NCBI GenBank assembly: GCA_045543215.1
Contig: JAZQMD010000068.1
Location: forward strand, 1-7,681
Source of the DNA: DXYV01 sp045543215
GTDB lineage: Bacteria > Bacillota > Clostridia > Oscillospirales > Oscillospiraceae
DNA: 7,681 bases
Direction of reading: 5' to 3'
The position numbers and the translations under genes were made by a program. Under the pieces are notes generated by a model that was not told where the DNA came from, made no database searches, and was given only the letters and a program-made list of their open reading frames with translations. Below, one piece after another: positions 1 through 5,696 of this stretch. Numbering within the stretch: position 1 is the stretch's first letter; each line of letters opens with the position of its first letter.

Positions 1-131
1 AGTTGCGCCAAGTCCTGGTCGAGAAGGCGCGGAGAAGTGTAGAGCAGTATGGACTGGTGCAGGTTCTTCCGCTGGTGATGAAAGAATACAAGACATTGCT
101 CCCTGTACCGGTGGGAGCTGGAAGGAAATGA
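1..131 (+). CDS. C-terminal fragment of an unidentified protein (possibly glycosyltransferase-like)
   Basis: An open frame enters from the left edge (first full codon at 3) and ends with TGA at 129-131, giving 42 visible residues. The tail contains ARRSVEQYGLVQVLP followed by a Met-Lys-Glu-Tyr stretch and a Pro/Gly-rich end. The pattern Ala-Arg-x-Ser-x-Glu-x-Tyr, then a hydrophobic helix ending in Tyr, resembles the last helix of GT-B family 4 glycosyltransferases, but this rests on a short, variable segment and is only a guess. The other two forward frames look less protein-like: one stops at about position 42, and the other runs on through the terminator. A strong intrinsic hairpin begins four bases after the stop, which supports this being a genuine gene end. 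The gene converges on the NYN-LOTUS gene. Confidence 0.6.
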   Translation, partial: LRQVLVEKARRSVEQYGLVQVLPLVMKEYKTLLPVPVGAGRK

Positions 132-134
132 GGA

Positions 135-183
135 AAAAGAAAGAGGGCAGGATTGGCGTAGTCGATCCTGCCTTCTTTCTTTT
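135..183. terminator. Bidirectional intrinsic terminator between convergent genes
   Basis: The arms at 135-153 and 165-183 are 19 nt each and complementary except for one G-T wobble, around an 11-nt loop. The inner part is GC-rich (GGCAGGAT paired with ATCCTGCC). The outer part is A/G-rich on the left and T/C-rich on the right, so a U-rich tract follows the GC core on either strand. It lies in the 52-nt gap between the stop codons at 131 and 184 and can serve both genes. Confidence 0.85.
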
Positions 184-1014
184 CTATTTCTTTTTATTGC
201 GAAGGTAAACCTGGGTGGCGGGATTGCTGGCATTGCGTCGCTCGTCTACATCAAACTCCTCCCGGAGAGAGAAGATGAGCTTAGAGAGTTTGGAAAATCC
301 AAAATTGCGAGGATCAAAGTCGGGCTGTTTTTTTAGCAGCAGATTGCCCAAGTCACCCAGATAGGCGTAGCCATCCTCGTCGGCCAGGTCTTCCACTGAC
401 TCAGCAAGTAAAGCCACGATATCTGCAGAGATGGGGCCGTGGGGTGCGGGAGGCTCAGGGGGGTGAAGCTCTGGACCGGATATAAAAGAGGGGGCCTCCA
501 ATTCCACTTTTTTCTTAGAGTTTTTTTTGGGGGATGACGAGGCAGAGATGCTCTTAGTCGACTTGGCAGAACTACGAATGACTTCAATATAGACAAATTT
601 GTCACAGGCTACAATGAAGGGCTGAGGGGTTTTCCTCTCGCCCATACCGTAGACCTTCATTCCTGCCTCCCGCAGGCGGGTGGCAAGGCGGGTAAAATCA
701 CTATCACTGGATACCAGCACAAAGCCGTCACAGTGGCCGGTATATAGGATATCCATAGCGTCGATGATCATGGCCGAGTCAGTGGAGTTTTTACCGCTAG
801 TGTAGCTGTATTGCTGGACGGGAGAAATGGCATACTCCAGCAGCAAGGGCTTCCAGCTGGCCATATTAGGGGCGGTCCAGTCGCCGTAGATGCGCTTGAT
901 GGTAGGGGCACCGTAGACCGCAACCTCTGCCATAATTTCCTTCAGGGCAGAACGGGGAGCGTTATCCGCATCAATGAGGACTGCAAGGCGCAGGTCGGAT
1001 AGAGTATTTCGCAT
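184..1014 (-). CDS. NYN (LabA/DUF88-type PIN-like) domain protein with C-terminal LOTUS/OST-HTH domain; putative RNase
   Basis: This is a predicted cytoplasmic RNA-acting protein of 276 aa. Residues about 10-146 form a NYN domain. The N-terminal strand ends in LIDADNAP (Asp15, Asp17, Asn18), a central acidic motif is NSTDSAMIIDAMD (Asp79), and SSDSDFTRL (Asp104, Asp106) follows. These match the metal-binding acidic residues of PIN-like nucleases. A Ser/Lys/Pro-rich linker (about 147-192) leads to a C-terminal winged-helix-like LOTUS/OST-HTH module (about 194-270). That module is known in related proteins to bind RNA or nucleic-acid partners. The start is placed at the second of two adjacent ATG codons because GAAGGA lies 5 nt upstream of it. 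An upstream ATG at 1030-1032 has no ribosome binding site and would add six residues. The exact substrate is unknown; NYN-LOTUS proteins of this architecture are common and mostly uncharacterised in bacteria. The gene appears monocistronic, with its own candidate promoter about 140 nt upstream. Confidence 0.9.
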   Translation of the reverse strand: MRNTLSDLRLAVLIDADNAPRSALKEIMAEVAVYGAPTIKRIYGDWTAPNMASWKPLLLEYAISPVQQYSYTSGKNSTDSAMIIDAMDILYTGHCDGFVLVSSDSDFTRLATRLREAGMKVYGMGERKTPQPFIVACDKFVYIEVIRSSAKSTKSISASSSPKKNSKKKVELEAPSFISGPELHPPEPPAPHGPISADIVALLAESVEDLADEDGYAYLGDLGNLLLKKQPDFDPRNFGFSKLSKLIFSLREEFDVDERRNASNPATQVYLRNKKK

Positions 1015-1019
1015 CATAG

Positions 1020-1025
1020 TCCTTC
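1020..1025 (-). promoter_or_regulatory. Ribosome binding site that decides the NYN-LOTUS start
   Basis: GAAGGA on the minus strand lies 5 nt before the ATG at 1012-1014 and only 2 nt before the adjacent ATG at 1015-1017. It lies inside the coding frame of the longer alternative starting at 1032, which has no recognisable site of its own. The spacing favours the shorter product. Confidence 0.65.
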
Positions 1026-1154
1026 TTTCCATTAAAATCAGGGGCTAGGAACAAAGTAGCAGAAGTATCATATCTTAAAATATCAATCGCTGGCGGAGCG
1101 CAGATCACCTGGATAGGCTAGATTTACCGCCCCCTTTGCGCCTTTTTGTACCAC

Positions 1155-1163
1155 AGTATACCA
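1155..1163 (-). promoter_or_regulatory. Candidate extended -10 promoter for the NYN-LOTUS gene
   Basis: TGGTATACT on the minus strand combines a TATACT -10 box with the TGn extension. At about 17 nt further upstream there is only a poor -35 match (TTTCAA), which is tolerable for extended -10 promoters. It would give a leader of about 135 nt. The 270-nt stretch between this gene and the upstream NlpC/P60 gene holds no ORF that I can support. Confidence 0.4.
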
Positions 1164-1232
1164 TAAAAGGGGCAATTTTGAAACTGCAATATTTCGACTT
1201 GCTCCGGCGTTTTATTTATGAAAAGAGGATAG

Positions 1233-1252
1233 GGAGTGTCCTAGGGTACTCC
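1233..1252. repeat. 20-bp imperfect palindrome downstream of the NlpC/P60 gene
   Basis: GGAGT and ACTCC flank a centre containing the perfect palindrome CCTAGG. With two G-T wobbles, nearly the whole 20 bp is self-complementary. It sits 33 nt past the stop of the minus-strand NlpC/P60 gene and before the promoter of the NYN gene. No clean U-tract follows on the minus strand, so it is a weak terminator at best. The two-fold symmetry also fits a protein-binding site. A second weak hairpin at about 1293-1313 (AGCTT/AAGCT), overlapping the gene end and followed by a T-rich run, may contribute to termination. Confidence 0.3.
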
Positions 1253-1284
1253 AAGGAATGCAATTGTTTTAGAAAAAAGAAAAT

Positions 1285-2103
1285 TTAAAAGTAGCTTCCC
1301 ACAGCGGTAAGCTGTTCCCTTAGATCGGCCCGGAAGCCTGGGGCATGGGGATGAAGAGAATTTTGTGTAAAGCCATCGTCCCCTTGATGCCCGGTAGAGT
1401 GGATATAGTGTCCTCCACCGATATACATAGCTACGTGGCCGGGGAAGAAGAGCAGGTCACCCGCTTTGGCCTGCTTCAGAGGGATGGGATGGATGGGAAA
1501 GCCCTTCATAATTTGTGCGTCCCGGTAGATGATAATGCCGGAGAGAAGGTAGGCCATAGAGACAAGACCAGAGCAGTCGATGCCTAAGGGGGTCTTGCCT
1601 CCCCAGCGGTATTGGCTCCCTTTATACCGCATGGCGTTGGTTACAAGAAGACGGCGGAGGGTGGATTCTTCGGTATAAGGGGGAGAAGTGTAATATTTAT
1701 CAAGAAAACTACTTTTTGTATATCCGTGAAAGCCATTGCACAGAGTAACTTTTTGCCAACCATTCTTTGGCTCCCCAATGGGAGAGAGGAGTGCCCCCCT
1801 GGTAAGAGTGATGAGCGACCAGGACTGCACTTTGGGCTGAAACATGATGTCACAGATGTTCTTATGAAGGATTACTTGTTTTGGCAGGGCCGCCCAGGAT
1901 TGAAGAATACTGTCCTCCATCAGGAGACAAGAGGAGGAAGCATAGCCTTCATAACAGTAGTGGGTGCGTACCTTGTGCCAACCATCCCCCGCCTGCTCCA
2001 GCAACTCTACAATCATTCCATATAGAACTTCATCGACCAGTTCACTGCATGGATCCGGCTTGGTGTGCAGGGGACAGATAGCGGTTTTGATAATGGCTTT
2101 CAT
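1285..2103 (-). CDS. YkfC-like NlpC/P60 cysteine endopeptidase (gamma-D-glutamyl-L-diamino acid endopeptidase), murein peptide recycling
   Basis: This 272-aa protein is predicted to cut the gamma-D-Glu to diaminopimelate (or Lys) bond in peptidoglycan stem peptides. Two SH3b-like domains (about 3-62 and 75-136, each ending in a Gly-Tyr strand motif, YEGYASSSCL and FHGYTKSSFL) precede a C-terminal NlpC/P60 domain (about 148-265). Visible catalytic residues are Cys177 in GIDCSGL, His223 in GHVAMYIG and a third polar residue, His235, in HYIHSTG. The RWGG motif ahead of the cysteine is typical of the family. There is no signal peptide or membrane segment, which points to a cytoplasmic salvage enzyme like Bacillus YkfC rather than a secreted autolysin. 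It starts 24 nt after the LD-carboxypeptidase stop, so the two are very likely co-transcribed and act in sequence. The ATG at 2101-2103 is chosen over an in-frame TTG two codons upstream. Substrate specificity is inferred from architecture and neighbour. Confidence 0.9.
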   Translation of the reverse strand: MKAIIKTAICPLHTKPDPCSELVDEVLYGMIVELLEQAGDGWHKVRTHYCYEGYASSSCLLMEDSILQSWAALPKQVILHKNICDIMFQPKVQSWSLITLTRGALLSPIGEPKNGWQKVTLCNGFHGYTKSSFLDKYYTSPPYTEESTLRRLLVTNAMRYKGSQYRWGGKTPLGIDCSGLVSMAYLLSGIIIYRDAQIMKGFPIHPIPLKQAKAGDLLFFPGHVAMYIGGGHYIHSTGHQGDDGFTQNSLHPHAPGFRADLREQLTAVGSYF

Positions 2104-2113
2104 AGGCAAATTT

Positions 2114-2119
2114 CTCCTT
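2114..2119 (-). promoter_or_regulatory. Ribosome binding site of the NlpC/P60 gene
   Basis: AAGGAG on the minus strand lies in the 24-nt gap after the LD-carboxypeptidase stop. It is 10 nt from the ATG at 2101-2103 and 4 nt from the in-frame TTG at 2107-2109. The ATG is the more likely start, although the TTG spacing leaves some doubt. Confidence 0.6.
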
Positions 2120-2127
2120 ATGTGGGA

Positions 2128-3048
2128 TTATGAAAGCACTTCCAGGGTTCCCCTGTCTCCATTTAAGTAGACCTTGGCCCCAAGTGGAAGGGATAGGGAA
2201 GGGATGCAATGTCCGCAGGCTAGTCCTGCAAGGGTGGGCTTGCCGCTGGAAAGAATAAGTTGGGAGAAAATATCAGAAAGTTCCAAGGTAACCTCTGGGT
2301 TTTCGGGGAGACAGTCGGTCCAGGCTCCAAGAACCACACCGGCACAGTCTTCAAATTTGCCTGCATTGCGAAGTTGAGTGAGCATAGCGTCTATACGGTA
2401 AGTTTTTTCCCCAATGTCCTCTAAAAACAGGATTTTTCCTTTGGTATCGATTTCCCAGGGGGTACCCAGAGAGGCAGCTATCAGGGAAAGATTGCCGCCA
2501 CACAAGGGCCCGGAGGCAGTTCCAGGAAGTAGAGGAATCATGGGATGGCCAGGGGGATTTTCCAGGGGACCAAATAAAGAGCCAAACAGAGCTTTTTTTA
2601 GCCATCTCATGGAATATTCCCCCACATCTTTGTAGTACTCCGTAGAGGGCATAATGGTGTGATAGGTGATAAGGCCACACACCTGATTGAGGGCGGTATG
2701 GAGGGCGGTCACATCACTGTAGCCGGAAAAGAACTTGGGATGGGAGCGGATCATCTCCCAATTCAGAAGAGGGAGGATCCGGTGGGCCCCATATCCTCCA
2801 CGGATGGCTAGCACACCATGGATGGAGGGATCGGCAAAGGCAGAGTTTAGGTCATTTGCCCGTTGGGCATCAGTGGCGGCAAGGTAGCCGTGACGGCTGG
2901 TGAAGTAACAGGTGGGGTAGGGGACAGGTTCCAACTCCAGGGCGCGGATGGCGGCCAGGACGGGCTCCAGCCGATTCTCAGGGACGGCGCTGCTGGTACA
3001 TACCAAGGCTACTCGTGCGCCAGGAAAGAGGGGGGATGGTTTTAACAC
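2128..3048 (-). CDS. LD-carboxypeptidase (peptidase family S66, LdcA/YkfA-like)
   Basis: This 306-aa serine peptidase is predicted to remove the terminal D-Ala from L,D-linked tetrapeptides released from peptidoglycan, giving tripeptides for reuse. The family's Ser-Glu-His triad is visible: Ser111 in FFSGYSDVTALH, Glu210 in LFLEDIGEKTYR and His280 in GHCIPSLSLPLG. Other hallmarks are RVALVCTSS near the N-terminus (about 12-20), the AIRGGYGAHR loop (81-90) and the glycine-rich CGGNLSLIAASLGTP (183-197). The length is normal for S66 enzymes. No signal peptide is present, so it should act in the cytoplasm. It starts with GTG at 3046-3048, preceded by an excellent AGGAGGA at 6-nt spacing. It is the first gene of a two-gene operon with the NlpC/P60 enzyme, an arrangement matching ykfA and ykfC of the Bacillus murein-peptide operon. 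The epimerase (ykfB) is not present in this window. The operon is divergent from the WYL regulator. Confidence 0.95.
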   Translation of the reverse strand: MLKPSPLFPGARVALVCTSSAVPENRLEPVLAAIRALELEPVPYPTCYFTSRHGYLAATDAQRANDLNSAFADPSIHGVLAIRGGYGAHRILPLLNWEMIRSHPKFFSGYSDVTALHTALNQVCGLITYHTIMPSTEYYKDVGEYSMRWLKKALFGSLFGPLENPPGHPMIPLLPGTASGPLCGGNLSLIAASLGTPWEIDTKGKILFLEDIGEKTYRIDAMLTQLRNAGKFEDCAGVVLGAWTDCLPENPEVTLELSDIFSQLILSSGKPTLAGLACGHCIPSLSLPLGAKVYLNGDRGTLEVLS

Positions 3049-3054
3049 GGAAAG

Positions 3055-3061
3055 TCCTCCT
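3055..3061 (-). promoter_or_regulatory. Ribosome binding site supporting a GTG start for the LD-carboxypeptidase
   Basis: AGGAGGA on the minus strand is a near-perfect Shine-Dalgarno sequence 6 nt before the GTG at 3046-3048. It fixes the start at this non-ATG codon. Confidence 0.85.
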
Positions 3062-3101
3062 AAAAGAGATGGTAGACATAGAGAAGCGCTGTTGTGTAAT
3101 T

Positions 3102-3128
3102 ATTATAGCAACTTATGGTACTCGTTAA
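3102..3128 (-). promoter_or_regulatory. Candidate promoter of the LD-carboxypeptidase/NlpC operon
   Basis: A perfect -10 box, TATAAT, lies at 3102-3107 on the minus strand. The best nearby -35-like hexamer, TTAACG at 3123-3128, matches 4 of 6 positions but at a short 15-nt spacing, so the -35 assignment is doubtful. It would give a leader of about 45 nt ahead of the GTG start. Confidence 0.55.
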
Positions 3129-3376
3129 GCCAGGTCTGGTTGTAAAGGGAGAGATGTCCCCGATTCAACTTACTTATACCGATAGATGGATAGGGGAGTT
3201 ATGGCAGGAAGGGGGAAAAGCTATTTGCTCAAAGCAATCATGAAAGGGGCTGTTCTCTTAGAAGAGGGAGTTAACTTTAATGGTTAAAATGAAGGGCGGT
3301 TAAAAAATAATATATATAAAAATTTTAGAATATTCCATATAAAGAAAATGGGCAAGGAAATAAAAATTCCTAGATA

Positions 3377-3404
3377 TTGGATAGAAAATATGTTAGCATA
3401 AAAT
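3377..3404 (+). promoter_or_regulatory. Candidate promoter of the WYL regulator gene
   Basis: TTGGAT (3377-3382), a 16-nt spacer and TAAAAT (3399-3404) form a plausible sigma-A-type promoter. The -10 matches 5 of 6 and the -35 only the TTG. Transcription would start near 3411, giving a very short leader with GGGGGA at its 5' end. An inverted repeat (3355-3371) lies just upstream, where a regulator could act. A more upstream promoter in the AT-rich region cannot be excluded. Confidence 0.35.
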
Positions 3405-3422
3405 ATCAAAGGGGGATAGGAA

Positions 3423-4403
3423 ATGGCAAAGGGACAGGGACAGAAGCGTAAGCTGCTGGCGCTGGAGCGTATTCTGTTGGAGTGCACGGATGAGGATCAT
3501 CCCATGACTATGGAGCAGCTTATCGGGGAGCTGGAGCGGTGGGGCATTGATGGGGAGCGCAAAAGCATTTATAGCGACATGGAGGAACTACGTCGGTGTG
3601 GAGTGGATGTGAATAACCGCAGGGGAAAAAAGGGCGGATGGTTTGTGGGTGAACGGCAGTTCCAGCTGGCTGAACTCAAGCTGCTGGTGGACGCGGTGCA
3701 GTCCTCCCGCTTTCTTACGTGGAAAAAAAGTAGCGAGCTTATTGCCAAGCTGCAGGGCTTGGCTTCAATACACCAGGGCAGACAGCTCCAGCGGCAGGTC
3801 TATGTGGACCGTAGGGTAAAGACCATGAATGAGAGTATTTACTATAATGTGGACAAGCTACATGCCGCTATCGCTGCAGATCGAATGATTACCTTTCGTT
3901 ATTTTGTGTATGATATGGAAAAGCAACGGGTGTTTCGCAAGGGGGGAAAGCGTTACCAGGCCTCCCCGTGTGGTCTGGTGTGGGATAGCGAGAACTATTA
4001 TCTGGTAGCTTGGGCCCCTCAGGAGAAGGAGTACCGCCATTATCGGGTGGATAAAATGACGGAGATATCAGTTACGGGCATGCCCAGAGACAAAAGGCAT
4101 CTGGCTGACATGCAAAGTTATACCCAAAAACATTTTGGTATGTTCTCCGGTCAGGAAGGTCGGGTGAAGCTGGAATGTGGGCGAGAGCTTGCAGGAGTTG
4201 TGCTGGACCGATTTGGACAGGAAATCATTTTGGTTCCCGAAGGGGAAGAGAGGTTTACTGTCATGCTGGACGTGGTGGTTTCCCCCCAGTTTTGGGGATG
4301 GGTGTTTGGCTTGGGACCCAATGTGCGGATTCTAGCCCCTCGGTGGGCGGCCGAGGAATATGCCCGGCGGCTGCGGGAGGCGCTGGAGAAAATGGAGCTA
4401 TAA
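3423..4403 (+). CDS. WYL-domain transcriptional regulator (DeoR-like HTH, WYL, WCX)
   Basis: This 326-aa, probably DNA-binding regulator has the standard three-part build of the family. The N-terminal winged helix-turn-helix (about 10-75) includes a recognition-helix region DGERKSIYSDMEELRRCG, followed by a basic wing with NNRRGKKGGWF. The WYL domain (about 138-215) carries the signature as YYLVAWAPQEKEYRHYRVDKM-type sequence, with Tyr-Tyr-Leu in place of Trp-Tyr-Leu and the downstream Arg-x-Asp. The C-terminal WCX domain (about 240-325) completes it. WYL domains are known or proposed to sense nucleic acids or other ligands, and such proteins regulate processes from DNA damage to phage defence. 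Nothing here identifies the ligand. The start is supported by GGGGGA 6 nt upstream. The gene is divergent from the murein-recycling operon, so local or autoregulation is possible. An intrinsic terminator follows immediately. Confidence 0.92.
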   Translation: MAKGQGQKRKLLALERILLECTDEDHPMTMEQLIGELERWGIDGERKSIYSDMEELRRCGVDVNNRRGKKGGWFVGERQFQLAELKLLVDAVQSSRFLTWKKSSELIAKLQGLASIHQGRQLQRQVYVDRRVKTMNESIYYNVDKLHAAIAADRMITFRYFVYDMEKQRVFRKGGKRYQASPCGLVWDSENYYLVAWAPQEKEYRHYRVDKMTEISVTGMPRDKRHLADMQSYTQKHFGMFSGQEGRVKLECGRELAGVVLDRFGQEIILVPEGEERFTVMLDVVVSPQFWGWVFGLGPNVRILAPRWAAEEYARRLREALEKMEL

Positions 4404-4407
4404 AGGG

Positions 4408-4429
4408 GCGGGGGAGATCCCGCTTTTTT
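4408..4429 (+). terminator. Intrinsic terminator of the WYL gene
   Basis: GCGGG (4408-4412) pairs with CCCGC (4419-4423) around a 6-nt loop, followed directly by six T residues. It lies 5 nt after the WYL stop codon. The A-rich bases before the stem can also pair with part of the T tract. Confidence 0.85.
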
Positions 4430-4431
4430 GA

Positions 4432-4460
4432 TTGAAAGTGTCTTTGCCGGGACATACTGT
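4432..4460 (+). promoter_or_regulatory. Candidate promoter of the nucleotidyltransferase-like gene
   Basis: TTGAAA (4432-4437) and TACTGT (4455-4460) are separated by 17 nt. The -35 is good and the -10 keeps only the TA...T positions. It sits between the WYL terminator and the AGGAGAGG ribosome-site region (4461-4468). Transcription would begin within or just after that site, leaving a leader of only about 10 nt, so the true promoter could differ. Confidence 0.35.
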
Positions 4461-4477
4461 AGGAGAGGTGATGGGGA

Positions 4478-5659
4478 ATGAAAGCCATCCTATTGGCAGA
4501 CGGTGATGATGGTGGGCTATGGCCCCTGTGCTCTGGACAGCCCAGATGTATGATTCCGTTGTTAGGCAGATCTATCTTGGCCCATGCTGCAGTCCAATTG
4601 GCGAAGTCGGGGATGAATCAGTTGATGGTTCTTCTGCCCAGGGGGAGTGGGAGAGGGATGGAATGCCTAAGGCGGGATGGAGATCTTGGGCTGGAGGTGC
4701 TCTGGAAAGAGGTGGGAGGGCCTTGGAGCCAGGCGGATGCGCTGCGATCCTGCGCCTCATTTATTGATGGAGATGACTTTCTTCTGGTTTGTGGAAACGT
4801 GGTGTGGGACTTTGATCTGGGACACGCTTTGGCTCTCCATCAGGCCAGAGGGGCAATTGCCACCCTTACCATGGCCTATAGTCCTACGCCGGAGCAATGT
4901 GTTGCTGTGGCCTGTGACCGATTGGGCAGGGTGGTCTATTTTGAGCAAAGCCCCCCCTTAGCTCGTTGTGAAAGTGTGGCAGTGAGTACTGGAATTACGG
5001 TGTGTGCTCCGGAGGTACTCCATTACTTGCGGGAAGATGACGGCGACCTGGCCAGAGATCTATTCCCCAGGCTATTAAACGAGGGAAGGCTTTGGGGCGT
5101 GTCAGTGGATGGAAACTGGAAAGAGATTAGGGATAATGCTGGCCTACTCTCTGGGGCTGCTGGATTATTGTCCCATAAGGCCGACTGCCTGCCAAAGCAG
5201 CTAGAGCGTCGCCCAGGCATTTACAGTGCCGATCCATTGCCAGATGGAATAGAGTTAGTACCCCCTTGCTGGTTGGCGTCAGGGGTATGCGTTGGGACAG
5301 GCAGTCTTATCGGGCCTCATGCGGTCTTGGAAGAGGGGACGAAGATCGGCCCCCGTAGTTTGATCCAACGCAGTCTTTTACACGGAGCAACGCTGGGAGA
5401 ACGGGCTGTCTTGTACGGAGCAATAGTGGGCCGGAAGGCCAAGCTGGCAAGCCGATGTGTACTCAACGAAGGTGCCGTGGTAGGTGCCCATGCAGAGTTG
5501 GGAGATAATGTGAACCTCATGGAGGGAGTATTGGTGGCCCCGGGGGTGAAGATCCCCAATGACAGCTGTTTGGAAAAGCAGTCTCCGGAACGGGGGAGGG
5601 GCCCGGTGGCTGCTTTTGGTCCAGAGGAAAATGGGAAAAATTCTCTGTACTTTTTATAA
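4478..5659 (+). CDS. Degenerate NDP-sugar pyrophosphorylase-like protein with left-handed beta-helix (probable pseudoenzyme)
   Basis: This 393-aa protein has the fold order of mannose-1-phosphate guanylyltransferase/glucose-1-phosphate nucleotidyltransferases: a GT-A-like domain (about 1-230) and a hexapeptide-repeat beta-helix (about 260-360, with repeats such as IGPHAVLEEGTKIGPRS). Framework strands are kept (MKAILLA, CMIPLLGRSILAHA, WDFDL, VSTGITVCAPEVL, ARDLFPRLL). The catalytic motifs are not. The G-G-x-G-T-R-L signature is DGDDGGLW (8-15), the PKPM-type motif is PRCM (22-25), the G-T-A-G loop is WSQAD (83-87), the metal-binding G-D is Gly-Asn (106-107), and the later D-V/I-G motif is EIRD (216-219). 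The reading frame is intact. The protein resembles the N-terminal half of longer clostridial pyrophosphorylase-phosphomutase fusions, but no phosphomutase domain follows. A binding, regulatory or scaffold role (compare GlgD beside GlgC) is inferred. The ATG start has AGAGG-type ribosome-site sequence about 7-12 nt upstream. Confidence 0.85.
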   Translation: MKAILLADGDDGGLWPLCSGQPRCMIPLLGRSILAHAAVQLAKSGMNQLMVLLPRGSGRGMECLRRDGDLGLEVLWKEVGGPWSQADALRSCASFIDGDDFLLVCGNVVWDFDLGHALALHQARGAIATLTMAYSPTPEQCVAVACDRLGRVVYFEQSPPLARCESVAVSTGITVCAPEVLHYLREDDGDLARDLFPRLLNEGRLWGVSVDGNWKEIRDNAGLLSGAAGLLSHKADCLPKQLERRPGIYSADPLPDGIELVPPCWLASGVCVGTGSLIGPHAVLEEGTKIGPRSLIQRSLLHGATLGERAVLYGAIVGRKAKLASRCVLNEGAVVGAHAELGDNVNLMEGVLVAPGVKIPNDSCLEKQSPERGRGPVAAFGPEENGKNSLYFL

Positions 5660-5665
5660 AATCTG

Positions 5666-5674
5666 TGGTATACT
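5666..5674 (+). promoter_or_regulatory. Candidate extended -10 promoter upstream of the structured region
   Basis: TGGTATACT provides TGn plus TATACT 7 nt after the stop of the preceding gene. The -35 at 17-nt spacing (TGTACT) is poor. The same nine bases form the candidate promoter before the NYN-LOTUS gene. Transcription would begin near 5681 and read through the hairpin-rich stretch towards RNase J. Confidence 0.45.
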
Positions 5675-5696
5675 ATCTGTGTATATTACTCAAAAA

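Larger units (their letters stand above)
3049..3422. other. Divergent intergenic region with AT-rich half
   Basis: This 374-nt stretch between the divergent LD-carboxypeptidase and WYL genes carries the operon promoter on its left. On its right, roughly 3300-3405, it is strikingly AT-rich compared with the neighbouring genes. That half contains TATATATA (about 3310-3317), the palindrome GAATATTC (3328-3335) and an inverted repeat AGGAA-N7-TTCCT (3355-3371). These are plausible binding sites for the adjacent WYL regulator or for nucleoid proteins, but this is inference. A 28-codon frame at 3201-3287 has poor ribosome-site spacing, and I do not call it as a gene. Confidence 0.5.

Noticed and set aside
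333..605. Open frame on the minus strand inside the NYN-LOTUS gene
   Set aside because: It overlaps a gene with clear domain motifs, and its translation is Pro/Ser/Arg-rich with no recognisable domain.
1612..2025. 137-codon plus-strand frame opposite the NlpC/P60 gene
   Set aside because: It lies entirely antisense to a convincing enzyme gene, with no ribosome site or recognisable motif. It is best explained as a shadow frame.
3284..3487. Minus-strand frame spanning the AT-rich intergenic region, with a hydrophobic translation
   Set aside because: The hydrophobic Phe/Ile/Leu content simply reflects AT-rich DNA. It overlaps the WYL start and lacks a ribosome binding site.
4478..5659. Assignment as GlgD (glucose-1-phosphate adenylyltransferase regulatory subunit)
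   Set aside because: The N-terminal and framework sequences look closer to mannose-1-phosphate guanylyltransferase-type proteins than to GlgC/GlgD, and no glycogen gene is adjacent. GlgD serves only as an analogy.
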